From Dorea longicatena (GTDB lineage: Bacteria; Bacillota; Clostridia; Lachnospirales; Lachnospiraceae), in the NCBI RefSeq assembly GCF_025150085.1, contig NZ_CP102280.1, forward strand, positions 1 through 12,500: DNA of 12,500 nt, written 5' to 3'. Position 1 is the first letter of the stretch; each line of letters begins with the position of its first letter. Made by a program: the position numbers and the translations under genes. Under the pieces are notes generated by a model, which worked only from the letters and a program-made list of their open reading frames with translations, did no database searches and was not told the DNA's origin. This document shows, in pieces, positions 1 to 9,504 of this stretch.

Positions 1-1389
1 ATGATGAATACAGTAAAGGAAAAATGGCCTGAAATTATCGAACATCTCAGGGTCGAACATGAGTTGTCCAATGTATCGTTCAATACGTGGATCCAACCAT
101 TGAAAGTTTACGATGTCGTAGACAATACCGTATTTATATTAGTAAATATGAATGCGAGTGTAGAATATATTGAAAAAAAATATCAGCTTCCATTAAAAGT
201 ATGTATTGCGGAGATTACTGGAACTGAATATGAAGTTGTCTTCATTTCCGAGGATGATGACAGACTGAACGAGATTCAGAATATGGCCATTGAAGCAAAT
301 CAGAAGAAAAAAAGCAAAAGTGCTGCGGAAAAAGCCGGGCTTAATCCGAAGTATACTTTTGATACCTTCGTTGTCGGCGGTAACAATAATTTCGCCCATG
401 CAGCTTCCCTTGCTGTAGCCGAATCTCCGGGAGAAGTATACAATCCCCTCTTCTTATATGGAGGTGTTGGACTTGGAAAGACTCATTTGATGCACTCAAT
501 TGCACATTTTATTCTGGACAAGAATCCAAAGAAAAAAGTCCTCTATGTAACCAGCGAGACATTTACCAATGAGCTGATCGAAGCTCTCAAAAACGGAAAA
601 ACCGCCGGAAACGAGTCCGCAATGTCGAAATTCCGCGATAAATACCGTAATAATGACGTACTTTTGATCGATGATATCCAATTCATTATCGGAAAAGAAA
701 GTACACAGGAAGAATTCTTCCACACATTTAACCATCTGCATACATCCGGAAAGCAGATCATCATATCGTCTGATAAGCCGCCGAAAGATATTGAAACTTT
801 GGAGGCCAGACTTCGTACGCGATTTGAGTGGGGTCTGATTGCTGATATTTCATCACCTAATTATGAAACCCGTATGGCGATTTTACAGAAGAAGATCGAG
901 CTGGATCATCTGGAAAAATACAATATTCCGAATGATGTACTCGAATATATCGCAACGAACGTCAAGACAAATATCCGAGAACTTGAAGGGTCTCTTAATA
1001 AACTGATTGCTCTTTATAAACTGAACAACACCGGTTCTATCGATATTGCCCTTGCAGCAGAGGCCTTAAAAGATATCATTTCTTCGGATAATCGCAGAGA
1101 AGTTACGCCTGAACTGATTTTGGACATCGTTTCCGAACATTTTGGTGTATCTATTCCTGATCTGAAAGGGAATAAACGTAACGCCGAGATCGTATTTCCG
1201 CGCCAGATTGCCATGTATCTGATCCGAAATATGACAGAAACTTCATTAAAAGCAGTCGGTGTCATTCTTGGGGGCAAGGATCACTCTACCATCAAGCATG
1301 GGATTGAGAAAATCGAGAACGAATTAAAGGCGGACGAGACTCTTTCTAACACTATTAATATTATAAAGAAGAAAATCAATCCGGCTTAG
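1..1389 (+). CDS. dnaA: Chromosomal replication initiator protein DnaA
   Basis: DnaA is the AAA+ ATPase that binds DnaA boxes at oriC, opens the duplex and recruits the helicase. The 462 aa are of normal family length. Domain I covers about residues 1-85, a short charged linker (domain II) about 86-114, the AAA+ core from about 115 (KYTFDTFVVG at 117-126), and the DNA-binding domain from about 350. Visible motifs are Walker A GGVGLGKT (154-161), Walker B LLIDD (221-225), sensor 1 around IIISSD (253-258), box VII RLRTRFEWGL (270-279) with the arginine finger, sensor 2 in NIRELEG (R326) and the DnaA signature GGKDHSTIKH (424-433). The signature has Lys where Arg is usual, and Ser for the first Thr. 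The arginine aligning with E. coli R399 is kept in NKRNAE. Two consecutive ATGs open the frame. The first sits at base 1, so the promoter and ribosome-binding site are outside the window and either ATG could be used. It is followed directly by the origin. Confidence 0.98.
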   Translation: MMNTVKEKWPEIIEHLRVEHELSNVSFNTWIQPLKVYDVVDNTVFILVNMNASVEYIEKKYQLPLKVCIAEITGTEYEVVFISEDDDRLNEIQNMAIEANQKKKSKSAAEKAGLNPKYTFDTFVVGGNNNFAHAASLAVAESPGEVYNPLFLYGGVGLGKTHLMHSIAHFILDKNPKKKVLYVTSETFTNELIEALKNGKTAGNESAMSKFRDKYRNNDVLLIDDIQFIIGKESTQEEFFHTFNHLHTSGKQIIISSDKPPKDIETLEARLRTRFEWGLIADISSPNYETRMAILQKKIELDHLEKYNIPNDVLEYIATNVKTNIRELEGSLNKLIALYKLNNTGSIDIALAAEALKDIISSDNRREVTPELILDIVSEHFGVSIPDLKGNKRNAEIVFPRQIAMYLIRNMTETSLKAVGVILGGKDHSTIKHGIEKIENELKADETLSNTINIIKKKINPA

Positions 1390-1410
1390 CCTTATTTTGC
1401 CATTTTGGCC

Positions 1411-1453
1411 TGTGAATAACTATGTGGAAAATCTGCGTCTGACATGTGGATAA
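1411..1453 (-). promoter_or_regulatory. Cluster of three DnaA boxes
   Basis: Three same-orientation boxes occur within 43 bp: TGTGAATAA (1411-1419), TGTGGAAAA (1423-1431) and TGTGGATAA (1445-1453). Read on the minus strand they are TTATTCACA, TTTTCCACA and TTATCCACA. All fit TTWTNCACA and the third is the perfect consensus. The spacing is close, with 3 nt and 13 nt between boxes. The cluster lies just after the dnaA stop codon. Confidence 0.85.
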
Positions 1454-1640
1454 CTATGGGACAGCCTTGGGAAAAAACCAGGAATTTTACACCTGTCTTT
1501 AGAAACGAAAAAGTTTTCAACAGTCGTTCCACATAAAATCCAGTCGAATTCCACAAAGTTTTCAAAGCCAAAATTCCTTGCAAACACTGGGCTAGAGGCA
1601 CTTTTCCTCTTTTCCACATCCCCTAATACGGCTGAGGCGG

Positions 1641-1664
1641 AAACTATTTTATTTATTTATCTAT
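1641..1664. other. Candidate DNA unwinding element (AT-rich)
   Basis: Only two of these 24 bases are G or C, and the middle is built of near-repeats of ATTT. It sits between the DnaA boxes at 1610-1618 and 1684-1692, where duplex opening would be expected. On the minus strand it reads as TAG/TAA triplets about every 4 nt, which loosely resembles but does not match the DnaA-trio pattern. The assignment is positional inference. Confidence 0.5.
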
Positions 1665-1693
1665 CACACACGTGCGAAAGGAGTTATACACAT

Positions 1694-2803
1694 ATGAAAA
1701 TTACCTGCAGTAAATCCAACCTGGTCAAAGGTGTCAGTATTGTTTCCAAAGCAGTTCCATCTAAAACAACAATGCCAATCCTTGAATGTATTCTTATTGA
1801 TGCAACAACAGATATTATCAAATTAACAGCGAATGATATGGAACTTGGTATCCAGACAGAAATTTCCGGAGACATTATTGATCGCGGAATGATCGCTATC
1901 GATGCAAAGATTTTTTCAGAGATCGTTAGAAAACTTCCGGATAATGAAGTAACGATCGAAACTTTAGATAATCTTCAGACAGTCATCACATGTGAAAAAG
2001 CAAAATTTGATATTGCCGGTAAACCTGGCGATGAATTTGCTTACTTACCAATTATTGAGAAAGAAGATTCTATAGAAGTCTCTCAATTCACATTGAAAGA
2101 AGTCATCCGTCAGACAATTTTCTCTATTTCTGACAGTGAAAGTAATAAACTTATGACTGGAGAATTGTTCGACATCAGTGATAACATTCTGAAAGTTGTT
2201 TCGCTGGACGGACACAGAATTTCCATTCGAAAAGTGCCATTGAAAAAAAGCGTAGCTGACAGAAAGCTTGTTGTACCTGGAAAGACACTGATCGAGATCA
2301 GTAAGATCCTTTCGGGTGAGGCTGAAAACGTGGTATCGATTTCATATACAAAGAATCATATCGTGTTCGAATTTGATAACACGATCGTTGTATCACGTCT
2401 GATCGAAGGCGAATATTTCAGAATCGATCAGATGTTGTCAAATGATTATGAGACAAAAGTCAGAATTAATAAAAAAGAGCTGCTCAACTGTATCGACCGA
2501 GCAACACTTCTGGTAAAAGAAGGAGACAAGAAACCAATCATCATCAATATCGGTGACGAACTTATGGAATTAAAGATCAAATCCCAGATCGGATCCATGA
2601 ATGAAGAGATTATGATCACAAAAGAGGGAAAAGATCTGCTGATCGGATTCAATCCGAAGTTCCTGATCGATGCACTTCGTGTTATCGACGACGAAGAAGT
2701 AACAATTTATCTGATGAATGCGAAAGCACCTTGCTTCATCAAAGATGATGAAGAAAGTTACATCTACCTGATTCTTCCTGTTAACTTTAATGCTGCAGCA
2801 TAA
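1694..2803 (+). CDS. dnaN: DNA polymerase III subunit beta (sliding clamp)
   Basis: This is the ring-shaped processivity clamp that tethers DNA polymerase III and recruits repair and replication factors. The 369 aa match the family (about 365-380), with three repeated clamp domains of roughly 120 residues. Recognisable stretches are the N-terminal MKITCSKSNLVKGVS, the VSLDGHRIS segment at about residues 174-182, EGEYFRID in the third quarter, ATLLVKEGDKKPIIIN near residue 275, and the C-terminal LILPV, which forms part of the partner-binding pocket. The protein ends with a short NFNAAA tail after LILPV, where many clamps end in a basic residue plus hydrophobics. The start is set by AAAGGAG at 1677-1683, 10 nt before the ATG. 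A DnaA-box match (1684-1692) fills the space between the Shine-Dalgarno and the start. No clear promoter of its own is visible in the origin, so it may be co-transcribed with dnaA. Confidence 0.98.
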   Translation: MKITCSKSNLVKGVSIVSKAVPSKTTMPILECILIDATTDIIKLTANDMELGIQTEISGDIIDRGMIAIDAKIFSEIVRKLPDNEVTIETLDNLQTVITCEKAKFDIAGKPGDEFAYLPIIEKEDSIEVSQFTLKEVIRQTIFSISDSESNKLMTGELFDISDNILKVVSLDGHRISIRKVPLKKSVADRKLVVPGKTLIEISKILSGEAENVVSISYTKNHIVFEFDNTIVVSRLIEGEYFRIDQMLSNDYETKVRINKKELLNCIDRATLLVKEGDKKPIIINIGDELMELKIKSQIGSMNEEIMITKEGKDLLIGFNPKFLIDALRVIDDEEVTIYLMNAKAPCFIKDDEESYIYLILPVNFNAAA

Positions 2804-2860
2804 ACGGGAATGGAATATCTGGAAGAAGATTAAAAGATAAAACAAAAAACGCAGGAATAC

Positions 2861-2889
2861 TTGCAAAAAGATTTAGCGATAAGTATAAT
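2861..2889 (+). promoter_or_regulatory. Predicted sigma-A promoter for yaaA-recF-gyrB-gyrA
   Basis: TTGCAA (2861-2866) and a perfect TATAAT (2884-2889) are separated by the optimal 17 bp, giving a predicted transcription start near 2896. It lies in the dnaN-yaaA gap and points at the yaaA-recF-gyrB-gyrA genes, leaving a leader of about 160 nt. No dnaN terminator is seen upstream, so read-through from dnaN may add to transcription. Confidence 0.7.
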
Positions 2890-2914
2890 AAAAAGCAACT
2901 GAAAAACAGAAAAA

Positions 2915-2923
2915 TGTGCATAA
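2915..2923 (-). promoter_or_regulatory. DnaA-box match downstream of the predicted promoter
   Basis: TGTGCATAA is the reverse complement of TTATGCACA and fits TTATNCACA. It lies about 20 bp downstream of the predicted start site at about 2896. DnaA bound here could affect transcription or titrate DnaA, but an identical 9-mer occurs by chance inside a coding region at 9551-9559, so function is uncertain. Confidence 0.4.
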
Positions 2924-3003
2924 AAATACAACGAAATGCATACAGTAGAACGCTTTTTGATAGATGGATCGGATATAGCCTGGCTGATCTGATAAAATTT
3001 ATC

Positions 3004-3020
3004 TATAAGTTATACTTATA
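3004..3020. repeat. 17-bp inverted repeat ahead of yaaA
   Basis: TATAAGT (3004-3010) and ACTTATA (3014-3020) form a perfect 7-bp inverted repeat with a 3-nt centre, 38 bp before the chosen yaaA start. It could be a small operator or a weak RNA hairpin in the leader. It is pure A/T apart from one base pair, so the RNA stem would be unstable. Confidence 0.4.
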
Positions 3021-3057
3021 AGATATGGGAGAATCCCGGGAGAGGAATGCGAGACAT

Positions 3058-3256
3058 ATGGAGACAATTAGATTACGAGATGAATATATCAAGCTTGGAC
3101 AGGCTTTGAAAGCTACAGGAATGGTGGAATCCGGAGTAGAAGCCAAAGAAGTGATCCAGGAAGGTCTTGTCATGGTAAATGGCGAGACAGATACACGCCG
3201 CGGACGTAAGTTATACGGCGGAGATGTTGTATTATTTGACGGAGAAGAGATCAGAA

Positions 3257-3267
<11 letters not shown>
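3058..3267 (+). CDS. yaaA: S4 domain-containing RNA-binding protein (YaaA type)
   Basis: This is a 69-aa protein that is essentially one S4 RNA-binding domain. The core runs from IKLGQALKATGMV through EAKEVIQEGLVMVNGE to GRKLYGGDVVLFDG. Homologues of this size sit between dnaN and recF in many Firmicutes, and the Bacillus protein has been linked to ribosome biogenesis; the exact target here is unknown. An in-frame ATG at 3025 would add 11 residues but has no ribosome-binding site. The ATG at 3058 is preceded by GGGAGAGG (3038-3045, 12 nt away), and METIRLRDEYIKLGQ begins like the family, so I use 3058. The 3' end overlaps the recF start by 11 nt, suggesting translational coupling. Confidence 0.9.
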
Positions 3268-6291
<3,024 letters not shown>

Positions 6292-6307
6292 TATAAGCGT
6301 GTAGAAG

Positions 6308-6345
6308 AAAGGAGGAACAGGGATAATTAAATCTCTGAGAGATTG
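6308..6345 (+). promoter_or_regulatory. Distant Shine-Dalgarno and palindrome before gyrA
   Basis: The only strong ribosome-binding site before gyrA, AAAGGAGG (6308-6315), is 30 nt from the ATG at 6346. In between lies the palindrome AATCTCTGAGAGATT (6330-6344), able to form a hairpin of about 6 bp with a 3-nt loop. Folding would shorten the effective gap to about 15 nt. An in-frame stop at 6328-6330 rules out any start upstream of 6331. Confidence 0.6.
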
Positions 6346-8859
6346 ATGGAAGACAATATATTTGACAAAGTCCACGAAGTGGATCTGAAACAGACAATGG
6401 AAACCTCTTATATCGACTACGCGATGAGTGTTATTGCGTCCCGTGCCCTGCCGGATGTAAGAGATGGTTTGAAACCGGTACAGAGAAGAATCATGTACTC
6501 TATGATCGAGCTGAACAACGGTCCTGACAAGCCGCACAGAAAGTGTGCGCGTATCGTCGGTGATACGATGGGTAAATATCACCCGCACGGTGACAGCTCT
6601 ATCTATGGTGCATTGGTTAATATGGCACAGGAATGGTCTACCAGATACCCGCTGGTAGACGGACATGGTAACTTTGGTTCTGTGGACGGTGACGGTGCTG
6701 CCGCCATGCGATACACAGAGGCAAGACTGAGTAAGATTTCCATGGAATTAACAGCGGATATTAATAAAAATACCGTTGATTTCATTCCGAACTTTGACGA
6801 GACGGAGAAAGAACCTACCGTTCTGCCGTCAAGATTTCCGAACCTTCTGGTCAACGGTACTTCCGGTATCGCTGTAGGTATGGCGACGAATATCCCGCCG
6901 CACAACCTGCGTGAAGTGATCAATGCAGTCGTACAGATCATTGATGACCAGATCGAGGATAAAGAAGAGACAACGATCGAAGAGATCTTAAAGATCATCA
7001 AAGGACCAGACTTCCCGACAGGTGGTATGATTCTCGGAACAAGAGGAATTGAAGAGGCATACAGAACCGGACGCGGCAAGATCCGTGTGCGTGCGGTCAC
7101 AGATATCGAGACGATGCCGAATGGCAAGAGCCGTATCATCGTAAGTGAGCTGCCTTACATGGTTAACAAAGCAAGACTGATCGAGAAGATTGCAGAGCTG
7201 GTACGTGATAAGAAGATTGACGGAATCACAGATTTAAGTGACCAGTCAAGCCGTGAAGGAATGCGTGTAGTCATTGAGCTTCGAAGAGATGCCAATGCCA
7301 ATGTTATTCTGAACCAGTTATACAAACATACACAGCTTCAGGACACATTCGGTGTGATCATGCTGGCTCTGGTCGGCAATGAGCCGAAGGTCATGAACCT
7401 GATGGAGATGCTGAACTACTACCTGAAACATCAGGAAGAAGTAGTGACACGCCGTACACAGTATGAGTTAAATAAAGCCGAAGAGCGTGCACATATTTTA
7501 AAGGGATTACTGATCGCATTAGATAACATTGATGAAGTGATCAAGATCATCAGAGGTTCCCAGACGGTCCAGATCGCAAAATCAGAATTGATGGAGCGTT
7601 TCGGACTGACAGACGTACAGTCACAGGCAATCGTAGATATGAGACTGCGTGCTCTGACAGGTCTGGAAAGAGAGAAACTCGAGGCAGAATATAAAGCACT
7701 GATGGAGCAGATCGAACATTTACGTGCGATCCTTGCTGACAGAAAGTTATTACTTGGCGTGATCAAAGAAGAGATTCTTGTGATCCGTGATAAATACGGT
7801 GATGAGAGAAGAACATCCATCGGATTTGATGAATTTGATATTTCCATGGAAGATCTGATCCCGAGAGAAGATGTGGTCATTACGATGACTAAGCTTGGAT
7901 ATATCAAGCGAATGTCTCATGATACATTCAAGGCCCAGAACCGTGGCGGTAAGGGAATCAAGGGAATGCAGAAGCTGGATGAGGATTACGTAGAAGAGCT
8001 CTTCATGACCAATACACATCATTACCTGATGTTCTTTACGAACACCGGACGTGTATACCGTATGAAAGCATACGAGATTCCGGAAGCAAGCAGAACATCC
8101 AGAGGAACTGCGATCGTGAACCTGCTGCAGTTAATGCCGGGCGAGAAGATCAGTGCGGTCATTCCGATTGAGAAATATAACGATGATGAGTATCTGCTGA
8201 TGGCAACCAAGAAAGGTCTCATCAAGAAGACTCCGATTAAAGAATATGCAAATGTCAGAAAGACAGGACTTGCAGCAATTACTCTGCGTGAGGAAGATGA
8301 GCTGATCGAGGTAAAATACACAGACAGCGATCATGATGTGTTCATGGTTACAAAGTATGGACAGTGTATCCGTTTTAACGAAAGTGATGTACGTCCGACC
8401 GGAAGAACATCCATGGGTGTCCGTGGTATGAATCTGGTAGACCGCGACGAAGTGATCGGAATGCAGATCGACTCACAGGGAACAGAACTGCTGATCGTGT
8501 CCGAATATGGTATGGGTAAACGTACTTCCATCGATGAATTTACAGCCCAGAACCGTGGCGGTAAAGGCGTGAAGTGTTATAAGATCACAGAGAAGACCGG
8601 TAACGTTGTAGGTGTGAAAGCAGTAGATGAGGACAATGAGATCATGATCATCAACACGGAGGGAATCATCATCCGTATGAAGTGTGACGGAATCTCAGAA
8701 CTCGGAAGAGTGACATCCGGAGTGAAGCTTATCAACCTGCCGGAAGGCGATAAAGTAGCTTGTATCGCAAAAGTACGTAGAGGCGATGAATCAGAAGATG
8801 ATCTGGTAGAGCCGGAAGAAAGTACAGAAGATGCAGAGAACGTAGAGACAGAAGAATAA
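6346..8859 (+). CDS. gyrA: DNA gyrase subunit A
   Basis: This is the DNA breakage-reunion subunit of gyrase. The protein is 837 aa from ATG 6346; an adjacent in-frame TTG at 6343 adds only one residue. The winged-helix/tower region holds the catalytic pair R122-Y123 in [11 protein letters not shown]. The quinolone-determining region reads [16 protein letters not shown] (76-91). Ser84 equals E. coli Ser83, but Gly88 stands where E. coli has Asp87. The C-terminal beta-pinwheel that wraps DNA begins with the GyrA box QNRGGKG (531-537), and a second box-like copy lies at 735-741. The two are encoded by an identical 20-bp stretch (7933-7952 and 8545-8564). The presence of the box supports gyrase rather than topoisomerase IV. 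A strongly acidic tail of about 25 residues ends the protein. A strong terminator follows directly. Confidence 0.98.
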   Translation: MEDNIFDKVHEVDLKQTMETSYIDYAMSVIASRALPDVRDGLKPVQRRIMYSMIELNNGPDKPHRKCARIVGDTMGKYHPHGDSSIYGALVNMAQEWSTRYPLVDGHGNFGSVDGDGAAAMRYTEARLSKISMELTADINKNTVDFIPNFDETEKEPTVLPSRFPNLLVNGTSGIAVGMATNIPPHNLREVINAVVQIIDDQIEDKEETTIEEILKIIKGPDFPTGGMILGTRGIEEAYRTGRGKIRVRAVTDIETMPNGKSRIIVSELPYMVNKARLIEKIAELVRDKKIDGITDLSDQSSREGMRVVIELRRDANANVILNQLYKHTQLQDTFGVIMLALVGNEPKVMNLMEMLNYYLKHQEEVVTRRTQYELNKAEERAHILKGLLIALDNIDEVIKIIRGSQTVQIAKSELMERFGLTDVQSQAIVDMRLRALTGLEREKLEAEYKALMEQIEHLRAILADRKLLLGVIKEEILVIRDKYGDERRTSIGFDEFDISMEDLIPREDVVITMTKLGYIKRMSHDTFKAQNRGGKGIKGMQKLDEDYVEELFMTNTHHYLMFFTNTGRVYRMKAYEIPEASRTSRGTAIVNLLQLMPGEKISAVIPIEKYNDDEYLLMATKKGLIKKTPIKEYANVRKTGLAAITLREEDELIEVKYTDSDHDVFMVTKYGQCIRFNESDVRPTGRTSMGVRGMNLVDRDEVIGMQIDSQGTELLIVSEYGMGKRTSIDEFTAQNRGGKGVKCYKITEKTGNVVGVKAVDEDNEIMIINTEGIIIRMKCDGISELGRVTSGVKLINLPEGDKVACIAKVRRGDESEDDLVEPEESTEDAENVETEE

Positions 8860-8865
8860 AGATAT

Positions 8866-8907
8866 AAAACGAGGCGGAAGATTAAAAAATTTCCGCCTCG
8901 TTTTTTG
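8866..8907. terminator. Bidirectional rho-independent terminator
   Basis: A 14-bp perfect stem (8866-8879 with 8891-8904, core ACGAGGCGGAA/TTCCGCCTCGT) has an 11-nt loop. The right side runs into T6 for gyrA transcripts, and A-rich flanks give a U-tract for the converging minus-strand gene. It begins 7 bp after the gyrA stop and ends 12 bp before the end of the opposing gene, so it serves both. Confidence 0.92.
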
Positions 8908-8918
8908 AAAAAATATTT

Positions 8919-9380
8919 TTATTTTTCCGCCTCATCTGCAGCAAGTTCACGAAGAATGATCTCCGCAGTCTTCTTCACAGTAGCAGCTACAAAGTCTGTA
9001 CACTGTGCTTTACGTTCCGGAGAATTCTTCTCTTTGCCTTTTGTCAGAACACGGCAGCATGTTGCACCACAGTATTCCTTGAAGAAATCGTGGATTTCGT
9101 TCGAAAGCTTGAAACAGCGGTTAATCTTAGGATCACCAGGTGTCTTACGTCCGAAGAAATATCCGATACACATCGTTGCTCCGGCGAGTGCACCACAGAT
9201 ACATCCGCCTCCGCCAAGCCCCCATGGAAATCCGGAACTCATAGCAATCGCATCATCCGACATGTCCAGTTCAAAATTCTCCTTGATTGCATAAATGACA
9301 GATTCTGAACAGGCAAAACCCTGATTAAAGATGTCTACGGCATCCTTTTGAAGTTTCTCTAAATCTACATTTGTTGTCAT
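8919..9380 (-). CDS. C_GCAxxG_C_C family protein (cysteine-rich, putative redox)
   Basis: This is a small 153-aa cysteine-rich protein of the C_GCAxxG_C_C family (TIGR01909 type), whose biochemical role is not established; the conserved cysteines suggest metal or redox chemistry. Nine cysteines are present: 24, 60, 62, 71, 89, 104, 108, 109 and 127. Key segments are GFACSESV (21-28), the glycine-rich GLGGGGCICGALAGA (54-68), and YCGATCCR (103-110). There is no signal peptide or membrane helix, so it is probably cytoplasmic. The frame is open to 9479, but AGGAGG (9388-9393) lies 7 nt before the ATG at 9380, and an extended -10 promoter sits inside the longer frame, so I choose 9380. It converges on gyrA across a shared terminator and diverges from the fumarase operon. 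It is the only gene in the window opposed to the rightward fork. Confidence 0.88.
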   Translation of the reverse strand: MTTNVDLEKLQKDAVDIFNQGFACSESVIYAIKENFELDMSDDAIAMSSGFPWGLGGGGCICGALAGATMCIGYFFGRKTPGDPKINRCFKLSNEIHDFFKEYCGATCCRVLTKGKEKNSPERKAQCTDFVAATVKKTAEIILRELAADEAEK

Positions 9381-9410
9381 TTCAACCCCTCCTAAAAATG
9401 TATTAAATTC

Positions 9411-9439
9411 ATTATAGCACAGCGAAAAGAACTTGTATA
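9411..9439 (-). promoter_or_regulatory. Extended -10 promoter for the C_GCAxxG_C_C gene
   Basis: On the minus strand, TGCTATAAT (9411-9419) is a perfect extended -10 element. TATACA (9434-9439, 4 of 6 to TTGACA) is 17 bp upstream. It directs transcription leftward into the gene starting at 9380. Its -35 overlaps that of the divergent promoter on the other strand by 5 bp. Confidence 0.7.
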
Positions 9440-9461
9440 TCATATGGGGAGAGGGTAAAAT
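9433..9461 (+). promoter_or_regulatory. Predicted promoter for the fumarase-plsC operon
   Basis: TTGTAT (9433-9438) and TAAAAT (9456-9461) are 17 bp apart, predicting a start near 9468 and a leader of about 37 nt before the ATG at 9505. Each hexamer is imperfect (4 of 6 and 5 of 6). Overlap with the divergent minus-strand promoter suggests that only one may be occupied at a time. Confidence 0.55.
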
Positions 9462-9504
9462 GAATATGAGACAGGGCATTTTTTATTTGGGACGGAGGAT
9501 ATAG

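Larger units (their letters stand above)
1390..1693. other. oriC: Chromosomal origin oriC (dnaA-dnaN intergenic region)
   Basis: This 304-bp gap has no credible gene and carries the marks of a Firmicutes origin. Matches to the DnaA box TTWTNCACA are found at 1411-1419 (minus, TGTGAATAA), 1423-1431 (minus, TGTGGAAAA), 1445-1453 (minus, TGTGGATAA, the perfect classical box), 1610-1618 (plus, TTTTCCACA) and 1684-1692 (plus, TTATACACA). An AT-rich stretch at 1641-1664 (only two G/C in 24 bases) lies between the last two boxes and is the best candidate for the unwinding element. An 11-bp direct repeat AAAGTTTTCAA at 1510-1520 and 1555-1565 brackets two CAGTCG...TTCCACA copies. Family knowledge: many Firmicutes have box clusters both before dnaA and between dnaA and dnaN, so the upstream half may lie outside the window. 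The role as origin is inferred from position and boxes. Confidence 0.85.

Noticed and set aside
1594..1613. AGAGG/CCTCT hairpin followed by Ts as a dnaA terminator
   Set aside because: The stem is only 5 bp and overlaps the TTTTCCACA DnaA box; too weak to call.
2914..3021. 35-codon open frame in the leader of yaaA
   Set aside because: It follows the predicted transcript start but has no Shine-Dalgarno, and its composition is that of AT-rich spacer. Could be revisited if ribosome profiling shows initiation.
3179..3256. ATG-started N-terminal extension of RecF
   Set aside because: These 26 codons lie in yaaA in another frame, show no RecF-like sequence, and the TTG at 3257 gives the family's usual N-terminus.
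9381..9479. 33-residue N-terminal extension of the C_GCAxxG_C_C protein
   Set aside because: It would include the gene's own extended -10 promoter and lacks a ribosome-binding site; a perfect AGGAGG precedes the ATG at 9380.
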